A DNA stretch of 64,000 nt. It comes from Tachypleus tridentatus (lineage: Eukaryota; Arthropoda; Merostomata; Xiphosura; Limulidae). This document shows positions 13,401-24,500 of this stretch, piece after piece. Below the pieces are notes generated by a model, which worked only from the letters and a program-made list of their open reading frames with translations, was not told the DNA's origin and searched no databases. Each line of letters opens with the position of its first letter. Within the stretch, counting starts at the first letter, position 1. The DNA lies in NCBI RefSeq assembly GCF_004210375.1, contig NC_134825.1, positions 43,332,348 to 43,396,347 on the forward strand, written 5' to 3'. The position numbers were made by a program, and so were the translations under genes.

Positions 13401-16400
13401 ACTTTTATCTCAAACCATTTTAGAATTGATATCATTTTTGACATTTGTTTAGTGTAATTTGCAACAAACAAAATACTAAAATTTACGTTTCTTTGCAGCT
13501 CTACTGAGTTTTTCTGTAAATAATATGTTTTGTTTAGGCTTTTTATGCCCAATCAGAGATTGGCTTATGGTTTTTAAGAAAATATCATCACTTGATAACA
13601 TAATTGTGTATTTTGTAGTTTATATGATTTTTATTTTCTTCAACTGATTTTAAAAGTAAAGCCTCTTGTTTCCACCCTTTTATGATCTCAATATATATAA
13701 TCTGGACAACTACTAATAAAGGTCAGTTTTGAAAATAGTATAGACAAAATAAATATCTGTGTGAATTAGTTTACAAATTATGTATGTAACTGTAGAGAAG
13801 TAAACACCCTTGATGTAAATTCTTGTATATGGTGAGAGAGGAACTTTCAGGAAGGTTGTATCGTTTGTATTGTTTATCTCTTTTGGGATTTAAACTTGGT
13901 AACCCTTGAAGGGGAGAAGAAGATACTAATGGTTGAAGGGTGTTGGGGGTGCTGCAATAAATCATCTTGGTCTTAAATTCCTGTAAATAGGTGGTTGTTT
14001 TGGAATTGCTTCTTCATGATGAATTGACTGGTCCTATTTCAACTAAATTTAACTATATGTCAATATTGGATGCTCCAACAGGTGTTGTGGACATGTCAGT
14101 TTGGCACTGGTGTTTAGTACCCATGAAACGTTGAAGCTAAGTTATTCTTGTAGAGAAATATATATGCAAAAACAGCTCGTTTGAGTTGAGAAAATATTTT
14201 ACATATAAGAGCGAACAACGTTTCGACCTTCTTCTTCTGACGATGACCGAAGAAGGTCGAAACGTTGTTCGCTTTTATATGTAAGATATTTTCTCAACCC
14301 AAAAGAGCCGTTTTTTCATATATATTTCTCTACAAGTGGGTTTTCTCGACATCACTGATCACTAAGTTATTCTTGGTTGACAGTATGGCACATCACCTTG
14401 TAGGATTTCTTGATGGGTTTAGTCAGTGGGTACTGAATTTTTTTCTCTGAATAATTTTAAAAATAAAAAAATTAATATTTGAAAATGATCACACATGGAA
14501 GACTGTTCCAAAGTCACCATCTCCAACCATTTATTTGTACCTTACTTTTTGGTACTCCATTTCTTGTCTAACAAAACTTTAGAGAATATGTTTATTTCAT
14601 TCAAAAGAGAATAGAGGGGCATGTCAGCTGTCCTATATAGGTTAAGAAACTATGATCTTGGGACATCTTGATCAGAACATCTTAACCTTAAGATAGCAAA
14701 TTAAAATGTATTGGGGATTTGCCTATTTAGGTTACTCCCCATGCTACATTGAATTCTTTAGGAGATGTAAACATTGAAGGAATTTATTTAACAATCCAGA
14801 GTTGGAGCTTCTTGCTGATTTCTCCAGCCAAGGTGTTTCAGCTGTTTGGCATATCTCAACTCTAACAGTTGGAATAAAACAGCCTACCACCATTCGTATT
14901 TTGACTTTTAAATTGCCATGCCCAGTTGTTACTGTGAAAGCAGCTTATTTGAACTGTAAGGTACTGTCTTATATTCCTAACCTTTTCAGATGTTCCAGTG
15001 CTAGTGGTTTTGACTTTTTTTTTTAAATGCAATGTCACGGTATTTTGGTATATGCTTATATTGGGGTGGAAAAGGCCATGATAGCTATGTGTCAGTTGAA
15101 CCAAAATTGTGTTAAATGCATTGATTTCTACCACTGTTCATGTCCTAAGTTGGTTGAGGAGGAAGATATATAATGGTTAAGGATTATTACCAAGATTTCT
15201 TATCCCAAGGCTTGGAATTTGCTGTACTCTCTTTAAGTTTGGACACATGCTGCTGCACCCTGTTCTGTTGTTATGTTTAGAGTGCAGACAGGTCTCTTCA
15301 TTCCTCCCACAGTCTTTGTTTTACCATATTACAGGTCTTTAACTTTCCATGGGTAGGCTGGTAGATATGCCAATGCCTACTTCAATCTGTCCATACAGCA
15401 GAATCCAGTGAACATTTAAGACCCATTATATTAGCCTCAAGGTGCAGGAGAATTATTAGATTTTACATTCATTAACTTTAATCATGTTCATTTGATAGCA
15501 ACTTGCTCTTACTGACCCATGGTAGTATCTATGGAAGTTGATTGACCTCTCTAATAAGCAAAACCAACATGGCTGTAATAAAAAACAGAAAGGCTCTCTA
15601 CTCAGTTATTGTGCTTCTTATAAGTAAAAACAGCTGTTTTGATACAGTGGAGCTGTTGAGATTTCCTTTCTAATTCAGATGACATTAAGACATTGATTGA
15701 TTTTTACTATCCTATTACAGGAGATGTTTTTGAGACCTGTCAAAGCTGTCACTTTTTGTTGATTTTCCCTGTACAGGAAGGACAGGTTGTACAATGGACA
15801 AGTTCATGTCTGTGTCACTCATTACGTTATTGTAGACTATTGCCACCTTTGTTAACATTAGACATACCACCACAATTTGTTCTTGTTACCTGTCATTACA
15901 AGACAATTATGATCAAGCATTTCTTGATGTTTATATTCAACTGTAGCTATTTCCCTTCATTTTGAGAGATAAAAGGACACATTTCTCTATGAGTTGGTGT
16001 TGATATTGATGTGAGGGGTTGTTTACTTCTATTAATCCATTAATTTGTACACCTTCCCTAGTTTTTTTGTGGAAGGTAGACAATGACTCACTGATGAGTG
16101 ATTATTTGCCTGTCATACTGAAGAAGATCAGTTACAATTAATTTGAGTTGGCTTGTGAAAGCTGGTGTTGGCTGACTGGTTCTCCTTTACTACTCTCTTG
16201 AAATTTAATCCCACTGCCATTAATCTCCCCACTACAGACAGTGTACAGGCAGTAAATGACTATATTGTTCAAGCAGCTGCTCCCTAAAACATCGACTTGT
16301 TTGACATGATATTCTCATCCCTGGTGGACCCTTGATTGTCAGTTAATGTAGAAGACTCATAAATGAACATGAGATATCTTTCACAGGTATTCTACTTTTT

Positions 16401-17833
16401 GTAACTGCATGACCCTTCATCAGGCTTGTGCCTATGCTTGTTAGGTCAAATGTCAAAACCAGGAGGAATCTTTAGATAAATTCACTTCAAGTATCTCTTT
16501 GACAACCTTTTCCAAAGTTATTTAGGACAATATCTAAAAGATTAGAGGGAAAATTATATCCTATTGTCTTTTGATCTTGCATTTCAGCAACTGGAAAGAA
16601 GTTTATTTACAGAGTATTGCTAACACCTGGGAAGTGCTTTTATTACCATTCCAGCACCTCCATCTCTTCTCCTACCTTCTTTGCCATCATATTACAAGCC
16701 ATAGCTCATCACCTTATTTTTGAGCTAGTAGTTTCTGTGATTATAGCTAATTGTTAATGCTTGTGGAACTAAAGAATGTTCTTCATCAGTGGTAGTACAT
16801 TGAATGTACCAGATGATATACATTACAAGATACTACACTATCTTTCTTCTTCTTATGTTACTTTTTATTTTCTTTGATTTTAATCAGATTTTGCAAGAGA
16901 AGGATTTTTCAAATGCCTGGCATAGGGTTATTGTCATCTCTTTTTCTTTTTTTTAAATCCTAGAAAGGATCCCATGATATCTTTTAACTATAGACCAAAT
17001 GGTTTGATTAGCTGTCTTTGTAAGGTTTTGAAGGGAATTGTTAATGCTCATCTTGTTTTGTCCTGGAATTAAACAACCTCTTCTTGCTCATCTACAGCTT
17101 CAGCTAGTTAGTGCTGTTATTTCTGTGGGGGCTGAGACAGCATTCTTAGAACTTCTGTCCAACTGTAAGCTGTCATAAGAGTTAACCCACAAGCTTAAAA
17201 CTAAGAAGTTAATTATATTTTGAACCTTGTAATGTTGCTTTTAGCATGTCTGTCAAATTAAAGCAGTTAATATAATCCTCTTTGCTTGTAGTATGTTAAT
17301 ATAAAGAAATAGTTTTCATGTTTATCAGTGTCAATGTATATTTTGCATGATAGTTTATTGTATGAACATTATGTTATGGAACTGAAAATATTTTAGAAAT
17401 ATATACTATCGAAATGTAACCACACACTAAAATATGTTTTGTATTTGTGTGTTCATATCTATAAGTGGTATATTTTAATTAATCAGGTTACATCTTGCTT
17501 TACTATTATTATAAATTTCCTCAATAAATAAATTTTATAGTTTCAAGCATAAAATGCTTCCTTTTTCCATATTTGCAGATATTTATTCTTTCAAGATAAT
17601 AACGTACCTGTGTTACTGTAAAATAGTTTTACTTAAATATCTGAAAACATTTTTTAGGTCCTATCATTAGTAGCAGTCCACTTGTATCAGTAAAAACAAG
17701 CAAACCAACTACAACCTCAAGCTCTGCAGTAACTTCTCAAAATATTTCAGTATCACAGTCACTCACAGATCTGACAGAAAATGAGAAAAAAAGAAAGAGA
17801 GAAGATGATCCTGATGACTATGATGTTGAATGA
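4295..17833 (+). CDS. TAF9: TAF9, transcription initiation factor TFIID subunit 9 (six coding exons)
   Basis: TAF9 pairs with TAF6 through its histone fold, in TFIID and in SAGA-type coactivator complexes in the nucleus. Coding exons are 4295-4433, 10272-10408, 11561-11692, 12012-12084, 12944-13126 and 17658-17833. Each intron is GT-AG and phases match throughout (1,0,0,1,1), giving 840 nt or 279 residues, against 264 in human. The histone fold spans about residues 15-85 ([46 protein letters not shown]). The conserved block RLPPDRYCL follows near 117. After that comes a Ser/Thr/Pro-rich stretch, then the acidic end [14 protein letters not shown], a typical TAF9 terminus. Introns 1 and 5 contain transposon relics. 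Function is from family similarity and I am very sure of it. Confidence 0.95.
4864..5132 (+). repeat. tRNA-derived SINE, family 1
   Basis: 'ggcctggcatggtcaggtgg', B-box-like 'acggtttcaaatccttgtc', body, then 'gtgcaaaattcaaaaaacaa'. In TAF9 intron 1. Confidence 0.9.
5362..5605. mobile_element. MITE of mariner/Tc1 type
   Basis: 'cagggtgttcaaaaagtcac' at the left and the inverted 'gtgactttccgaacacactg' at the right, bounded by TA. About 244 bp without coding capacity. It lies in TAF9 intron 1. Confidence 0.78.
6105..7225 (-). pseudogene. Penelope-like element, minus copy (RT end, GIY-YIG nuclease, terminus)
   Basis: Read on the minus strand from 7225: [40 protein letters not shown] and [12 protein letters not shown] (the region after the RT core in Penelope). 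Then come [31 protein letters not shown], and [20 protein letters not shown] followed by METRFKEHK, the GIY-YIG endonuclease. A one-base loss after KEHK brings a stop. The conserved terminal sequence 'gcgaacaacgtttcgacctt' lies near 6190. The RT core itself is absent. Found in TAF9 intron 1. Confidence 0.85.
7226..7800 (+). pseudogene. Penelope-like element, plus copy (GIY-YIG nuclease and terminus)
   Basis: Starts abruptly at 'caattttattcaaaaacccg', the mirror of 6645-6700. It encodes [20 protein letters not shown], then [20 protein letters not shown], in one frame (the minus copy is frameshifted here). It ends with the inverted form of the 6105-6350 terminus. The two copies make a palindrome of ~570-bp arms around a ~525-bp centre. 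Confidence 0.85.
7801..9329. other. TAF9 intron 1 stretch, nothing recognised
   Basis: T-rich, with one 107-codon open frame (8695-9018) that shows no family resemblance and no splice context. Confidence 0.4.
9330..10145 (+). repeat. Old non-LTR retrotransposon (CR1/Jockey-type) RT relic
   Basis: Lies in TAF9 intron 1. Broken frames show [12 protein letters not shown] near 9453, matching the RT motif GxVLGPLLFLIYIND, and FADDI near 9525, the RT catalytic block. Further fragments down to about 10130 ('gaagatgaggggacataggc', 'ggaatgagttg') correspond to the usual 3' part of such LINEs. Many stops and indels; inactive and old. Confidence 0.65.
10272..10408 (+). CDS. TAF9: TAF9 coding exon 2
   Basis: Encodes [18 protein letters not shown], the second half of the histone fold, then [12 protein letters not shown] and CPPPRD. 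Acceptor 'cattttag|aa', donor 'gat|gtaagt', exits in phase 0. Confidence 0.95.
11561..11692 (+). CDS. TAF9: TAF9 coding exon 3
   Basis: 44 codons, including [18 protein letters not shown] and [17 protein letters not shown]. This is the conserved segment after the histone fold in TAF9 proteins. Acceptor 'tttttctag', donor 'aag|gtaatt'. Confidence 0.95.
12012..12084 (+). CDS. TAF9: TAF9 coding exon 4
   Basis: 24 codons plus one base: [18 protein letters not shown] and SGSSNI. Acceptor 'cttttctag', donor 'a|gtaagt', exits in phase 1. Confidence 0.9.
12944..13126 (+). CDS. TAF9: TAF9 coding exon 5
   Basis: Ser/Thr/Val-rich segment ([29 protein letters not shown]) ending FKLSQ. Acceptor 'tatttcag', donor 'caag|gtaatt', enters and exits in phase 1. 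The opposite strand also has an open frame here, which is only a shadow. Confidence 0.9.
14157..14332. repeat. Hairpin of Penelope-like element termini
   Basis: Two ~75-bp arms in inverted orientation (about 14157-14236 and 14247-14330) are separated by about ten bases. Each arm carries 'gcgaacaacgtttcgacctt' or its complement, and 'ttttctcaaccc...gagccg'. The same terminal sequence flanks the Penelope-like pair at 6.1-7.8 kb. No coding sequence remains. Lies in TAF9 intron 5. Confidence 0.75.
14755..17165 (+). pseudogene. Degenerate Jockey-like LINE (ORF1 and ORF2 traces)
   Basis: Lies in TAF9 intron 5. Near 14890-15020 the frame reads [18 protein letters not shown], like the segment of Jockey ORF1 just before its zinc knuckles. 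Near 16070 [14 protein letters not shown] resembles the end of the endonuclease domain. Near 16440-16560 there is a block like '[16 protein letters not shown]', and near 16988 [19 protein letters not shown], the first RT motif (NYRPISLTSxxxKVLE). Stops and frame changes are frequent. The copy stops near 17165 before the RT catalytic motif, so it is truncated. Confidence 0.7.
17658..17833 (+). CDS. TAF9: TAF9 coding exon 6 with stop
   Basis: Encodes [15 protein letters not shown], a Ser/Thr-rich stretch, then [20 protein letters not shown] and TGA at 17831-17833. The basic-then-acidic end matches other TAF9 proteins. Acceptor 'tttttag|gt'. Confidence 0.95.
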
Positions 17834-18128
17834 ATACTACTGTTAAGCCTACTGAGTAACAATTTTAACATTTACTCTGTTTTTTTTTAATGTGAAACTT
17901 ATTGAGCTCAAGCCTTTGAACGTTCATTTGTTTGAGCAGGTTATTATTTTTTTTACTTCTTTGATGTCGCTGTTAAGCAAAACTGTTCTTTTAAGATTTT
18001 TTTCCTCCCATCCAGACAATGAGTTATAAGTTTGAGTCTGTACACTTTCTCCTGTTTCTTGAAATAGTTTTTGTTTTATTGAGATATTTTTAAAGGCTGT
18101 AAGTGTTAGTGTAACTTTTAATTTAAGA

Positions 18129-18304
18129 CAGTGGTTCCCAACCAGGGGTGCGAGATAGTGTTCCAGGGGGTGCGAGATAACATTATAAAAATTTGTTTTG
18201 GCCACCTTCACCTTTATTTTTAAATAAATAATTACTTTGGTGGGTGCAAGAACATATTAAAATTTTTTAGTGGTGCAGGGCATAAAAAAGGTTGGGAACC
18301 ACTG
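18129..18304 (+). mobile_element. hAT-type MITE with perfect 8-bp target duplication
   Basis: The 176-bp element has inverted ends 'cagtggttcccaacc' and 'ggttgggaaccactg', the classic hAT pattern. Flanks are 'atttaaga' at 18121-18128 and again at 18305-18312, an exact 8-bp duplication as hAT transposases make. No coding capacity. It lies about 300 bp past the TAF9 stop, probably in or near the 3' UTR, and carries an AATAAA at 18223-18228. Confidence 0.92.
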
Positions 18305-18383
18305 ATTTAAGAGTTCATGGTTTTAAATATATGGTTGTCACTTTGATTTAACTATTTCCTACCCGCAGGAGTTGTGTGTAGGA

Positions 18384-18389
18384 AATAAA
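18384..18389 (+). promoter_or_regulatory. TAF9: Candidate TAF9 polyadenylation signal
   Basis: AATAAA followed by a T-rich stretch ('tgttattttcattgcattct'). Other AATAAA hexamers lie at 18223 (inside the MITE) and 18508. Which one is used cannot be told from sequence. Confidence 0.35.
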
Positions 18390-18399
18390 ATGTTATTTT

Positions 18400-21130
18400 C
18401 ATTGCATTCTATTATCAATCATTTTATTCATAAATTATTTGTTAATGTCAGCCTGTAATGTGGTATATTTAATTTTTATTTACACTTTCAATCACAAAGA
18501 ATTGAAAAATAAATCGCCAAAAATGCATTTTCTGACATTAAATTCTTTTAACTTATGTTTTTAAAATTTGATCAACTTATAAATAGACTCTAAGAATTTG
18601 AAATATGTTTAATTTTTTGTATATTTTAAAAGGTAAGCAATGATTAAAATGTGTAAAAATGCTACATTTGAATTACTTTTATCAGAAGTAAAAGTATGGT
18701 AGAAAAATTCAGCAAACTTTCTGAGTTTATATTTTTTATACATACTTTATTTCAGTTTCTGCATGTGTAAGTTGAACATACTAGATTAGTTAAACATTGC
18801 TAGTTAGATGATCAAGGAACATGTTTGCAATAATATAGTGTTTGATGCTGGAAGTTAAACTAAGATGTTTTTTGAATGATCATTTTCATGTCATGAGTTT
18901 TGAGGTATATTTTATTCTATATTTTATAAATTTTGTCATTTCAGTAATTTTTATATTATGCAAGATTTACTCACCTCTTTTCTATAAATCATTTTTTCTT
19001 TAGTTATTGTGAAAATTTAACAATTATAGAACAGTATTTTAAGTTGGTGATTATGTTGTATTGTATTTCCAAACATTATAAAGAAAGTTTGGTCATGTCT
19101 TATTTGGCAATCATGCATCTTCACATTAGCTCTGCAGCAAAATTTCTATTCCAAAAGTTCTGTCATAAGGTAGTCATATTCGTAGTACATCACTCTTTCC
19201 TTTATACATCCAGTGTCCAAGGATAATAGTTTACCATTGGCCATTTTACAGAAATATGCAATTGCTGCATCTGATGTGTATGTGTGGATACTCTTTTTGT
19301 TCTCCATTTGCAAGAGGTATGAAATTGTAAAACAGGAGGTATTACTGGAAGCTTTTTTTTTGGTGAACTCATACTATGTTAGCCTTGTAAATGGCCTAAT
19401 ATTAAGTAGAGTTTATCTTCACTTGTATATCTGCTGTTCCAGTCCTTAACTTATGCCTGGTAGAGTATCCAGTGATGATTATGAATCTTTTCAAAAAGGT
19501 TTTGCAACATAGCAGGTGCCATGATTAGAAATTGTTTTCAACACCCAATCAGTAGAAAATGGCACTTGTTATAATTATCAATGAAACATGCTTTATTGAG
19601 TTTCAATAGGTACTGCTAGTTTTTCCTAGTTAAGTATCATATTAGGTTCTTTGTAATTGTTCTTCTTTTCCTGGTTATGTTGTGGATGTTACTTGTGTGT
19701 CTTTTCTCAGATGAATATTTTTCTTGATTATGTTATGCAGTGTTGCTTAGGGCATTGAACTGCTTTTGTGGTAATAAATTTTCACATAACAAGATGTCAT
19801 GGTTATGGTATGATTTGTTGCAGATCACTTTCCATTAAGTACAAGGAATATCCCTGTCCTTGAAATTCCTCCTGGTCTGAATACATTTTTATGAGCTGAA
19901 TGTATGAATATTTTGCATTGGAAAAGGCTGTTACATACCTTTCCTTAAAGCACTCAGTTTTTAGTAGAGTTGCACTACCTATAATGAGTTAAATAATGTC
20001 AAAATGTAGTTCTGATACATGGCATTCCATGACTTTATATTGTCTGTGTTTGTTACATGACTTGCTAATTTGCACATTGGAAATCATTTTAATATATAAT
20101 GCACTACCATGGTAATCACTAACAGAAATGTATTAGTTAAATACTACATCTAGTGCATAAGTTCAATAATTCATGTAGTTACTGTAGTGATTTTGGAGCA
20201 TAAAATATTTATATCATATGAATGGTCAGGAAAGCATAGAAAAAGTCATGAAAAAATTAGAGTTTGAAATACTTGTTTAAGGGTTTGGTTAAGGTTTCTT
20301 AGTTACAGTTAAATGCATGTAACAAACATTTTTCATCTTCTTTTAAAGTATTGTATACAATGTTTAGTTTTTGTAGTGGCATTACTTTTTCTTTAATTCT
20401 AATTTATTATTGATCAAAAACATTTTGGAAGTTACAAAGAAAACCTTATGTTTATTACTAAGTGTGAAATTATTTAATATGAGGTGATTTACAAAATTTA
20501 TCAAAATAAGGGAGTAAAAGTTAATTTGTGTTTATAGATTATTTATCTTTATTATTTTTATGTTCAAGTCAATTCTACTGATTTAAAATTTTTCCTCATT
20601 TCTTAATGTGAATTGTTTAGTGTTAAACATTTTCATTCACCTTGTACTGTTGTGTTGTACAATCAATCAGAAGAAAAGTGCTCTCAAGTTGATCGTGTTG
20701 TGAAAGATTTATTAAAATCTAATTTAATGCTTTACAAGCTTGCTGTTAGTTTTATAGTTTTTTCATTTTAATTGATATGTATTTTGACAGGACTGGTGGA
20801 ACAAAATACTTAATCATCAATCATGAATAAAGGTCATTATTTCTTTAAGTTCGTATTAACTGCAACATTTTTATAAAGTATTGTGATTTTTAATGAGAAC
20901 TGAAAGTCTAAGATTAAGCTGGGTGCAATCCTGCTTATGAATATTTGAACTGCAAGAAAAGTGAATTGTCAAGTTTTCCTGTTCATTTAACTTTTGTTTG
21001 TCTGTAGTTTAATATACAAGAGGAAGTATGTGAAGTGGTAAGAGCGTTACTTACTTTTCTAGTATTTAGTAGTTTTGTCAGTTTCATACATAAACACATC
21101 AAAGACTTGCTCATTGTGAGGTGAAGTAAC
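18400..21130. other. AT-rich region without a recognisable gene
   Basis: Only short chance reading frames of up to about 78 codons. No splice-linked coding pattern, RNA gene or repeat that I can name. It may include distal TAF9 3' UTR. Confidence 0.4.
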
Positions 21131-21565
21131 ATGCCATTACAGAAAAAATAGATGCTTTTTAAAAGAAGAAATGAGTTCCAAAGGCAACTGAGGTCATAGA
21201 CGAGCATGGGTCTAAAAGGACTTGCTGATGACTGGTCTGTATCTACTCCCTCAGTAACCATTGGTTTTCCATAACATGCCATTACAGAAAAAATAGATGC
21301 TTTTTAAAAGAAGAAATGAGTTCCAAAGGCAACTGAGGTCATAGACGAGCATGGGTCTAAAAGGACTTGCTGATGACTGGTCTGTATCTACTCCCTCAGT
21401 AACCATTGGTTTTCCATAACATGCCATTACAGAAAAAATAGATGCTTTTTAAAAGAAGAAATGAGTTCCAAAGGCAACTGAGGTCATAGACGAGCATGGG
21501 TCTAAAAGGACTTGCTGATGACTGGTCTGTATCTACTCTCTCAGTAACCATTGGTTTTCCATAAC
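21131..21565 (+). repeat. 145-bp tandem repeat, three copies
   Basis: Units start 'atgccattacagaaaaaata' at 21131, 21276 and 21421 and end 'ggttttccataac'. The three copies are identical except for one base I can see (third unit 'actctctcag' against 'actccctcag'). Near-identity means a recent tandem duplication or an assembly artefact. A minus-strand open frame of 99 codons crosses units 1 and 2 and has no recognisable product. Confidence 0.93.
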
Positions 21566-24500
21566 CCAAGTAAGATCAACCTGTCCAGTTTCAACCACCA
21601 AAGCCCACGTGTAGGCAATGTATATCTCTCCCACAGTGATAGAGATCTGTAGAATCCTGGACTTATTTCAACCAAAAAGACAAAGGGAAGAAACAGCTTT
21701 GTAGATGAAGTTGTAAGCATATTCCACTGCCAACCTTCTGACTGCTAGGTTGATGTAACATACTCGCTAGAATAGCCTTTTGGTTGAGAAACTAATAATC
21801 AAAAGGGAATTTCATTTTCTTCTTAACACTCATATCATTATCTGAAGAAAAACTGCTAACCTTAGTAGGTTCTTTCAAACCTGTTGCAGGGTGTTTTCTC
21901 TACTTTACTCTTATGAGTGAGGTAAAAGTTCTTTTGAACCTTTTTGTAGAGTTTTCTATTTTACCTTATCAGATTGGTAGTTGTTCTTCTGAACCTTATG
22001 TAGCATTTACTTTGCATACTGTTTGGAGCATTATTTCCTTTTCTGGAAGGATTGAGCAAATCCTCTTACCAAAAAGAGATAGAAAATATATGATAAGCCT
22101 GTATATCACATAATTATATCTTATATGAAGCTCGTATTAAGTTTCTCCTATATATCATTCTTATCACAATAGTAACAGCTTATCTGAACAAAATGCAGAA
22201 TTCTTTAGAGATCAAATTATACTACAAGTTTAGTTCTTCCATACGAACTAATGAGGTTGTGTTTTCCTTTAGCGTAAATTTGCAATGTGGCAACAAAACA
22301 AATATTTTAATTCATGTAAACAAAAAAATTGGCAGAATGATGTTTCAAATACATTTAGCCAGGTTTTTTTGCAAAGTGTAAAAATTATTGAGTTTCTCCA
22401 CTAACCAAATGGCACCACATTACCGGACTAAAATTGCTAAAAGATAAATCATGGAAGTAATCTGTATTGGTTACTGGGTAATGAATCATGTACTTTAAGC
22501 AATCTATGAGAAACTACTGGTGTAGACAGTGTATTTAACTTAGATACTTATGTGTATGAAAATATAGTTTTAAGGTTATGTGTTTATTACATGTGACACA
22601 TATATGAAACTATACAATGTCATTCGTACGTATTTTGCAAAACAAAGTGAATCAAAACACATAGAACATAACTAAAAGACAGCCTATGATTGATAATACA
22701 AGAGTTTGGTCAAACTGTTAACTGTGAATGTTGATCTAATAGGTATTAACCAAAAAGTAGCAATACTGCTTGTTTTGTTAATGCAAGAATGAGAACCATT
22801 CAATTTTATGCTGAAATGTTCAGCATGATAATAGGTTTTGCTGGAAAATTAAAGTAATATAGGGTTCTGCTACACTTGCATGAAAATACAGTTTGCACTG
22901 TGTTTCATAACTTTTAGCTCATAGTGTTTCAGTCATGCAGTATTGAAATGCAAATGAGTGATACAAAATTATATGGGAAAAATGAAATCATAAACAGCAT
23001 GTTTAAGCATGACTATTGTAAAATTGAGTTAACCCAAAATTTGATTTGTTATGCAGGAATATTTTGATCATGTATATGGAAATATGTTAGGATTCCACTT
23101 TTCTGAGCATATTCTTAATATAAATATTTACAAATACAATTTTTCTTAAAAATGTAAGATGAGATGCTAGTGATATGATACTTTCACAAGAAGTGGTTGT
23201 TCTTGCCTAAAGAGAGCTTGTTGCTGATCAAAACCACTAAAAAGAAGAGATGTATATGATAATGGATTTTTATGATCTTCTAAGTCAGATTGATATTCTC
23301 ACAATGTTCAATATATATCCACCAGTATGAATACTATCACTACTCCATTTCTTTCCAACCATTTTGATGAAATGTTAGAGACTGACCTGATGGTATAGAA
23401 TATGGTGTAGTACAGGTAAGTTTGAAAAACTATGATATCAGTGACAAACTCGGAGACAACTAAGATTTGATTGAACTGATGACCCAATTTTACCTGCATT
23501 GATCACAGTCTGGATTTTATTTTTAGTGTTTTCTCTTTGTTGTGATGGTTAATCCAGGAATGTTTTAGCACTTTATCCAGTGAAGTGGGAGTCAGTTTAT
23601 GATGTTACCACTCCTTCAGCACCTTCACTACTTTCACTGCCACTATGCCAGCAAAGATTCATAAAGTAGAAATCAAACTATGGCAAAATGAAATATGTCA
23701 AGAGCACCTGTAGCAGTAGTTTTTTCAAACTATGGCAAAATCAAATATGTCAAGAGCACCTGGAGTAGTAGTTTTTATCATTAACTCTACAAGACACACA
23801 TTCCCTGCCACAGCTCTTGAGAAGATGTTAAAGAGGGCAACACTTCATATAAAGCCACCTACAGAGGTAACCCAACAAATCACACTGAATCAGGTAATGG
23901 TTTTAAAGCACAATTTCTAAGATCAGACAGTCAGGAAAATGGAAGCCTGGTGATCTGTAATATTATAGAGGGGGACCATCTAATAAAGTGATGAAAGCTG
24001 CACACACAGAGGAAGGGATAAATCAGCTCAAAGGATAGCTGGTGTAAACTTGAAAGGCTCTTGTGAAAATCAAATAGATTATCTGCTAGACTACAATGGA
24101 ACACCACAAGGTCACAGCTGCATTGAGAGACTTACAGTTGTGGATACATTAAGTCACTTGTTCTATCTTTTCTAACCTACTGGTATATTTTGGTAAAATG
24201 TTGTATATGTTTGTATTTTATATTGTGAATGTATGAAATTATGATTAAACCAATCTTGGATGGTGCATACCATACATGCTTAGGTTGAAGTTATATTATA
24301 GCCAATAATTTGCATTACCAACTTGTACAAAGATTTTATCACATCTATTATTTAACGTATTTATTATAATTTTTACTTCCATACCTAATTATATTTTAGC
24401 ATTTCTTAATATTTTGTGTAAAATGCTGTCATTTTTATAATTAATATATAACATCCTGAAAAGGATGATTATTAAATTCTGTGTTTAATTTTAAGTTTAT

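Noticed and set aside
21131-21565. CRISPR-like array
   Set aside because: The units are whole 145-bp tandem copies without spacers, in a eukaryotic genome.
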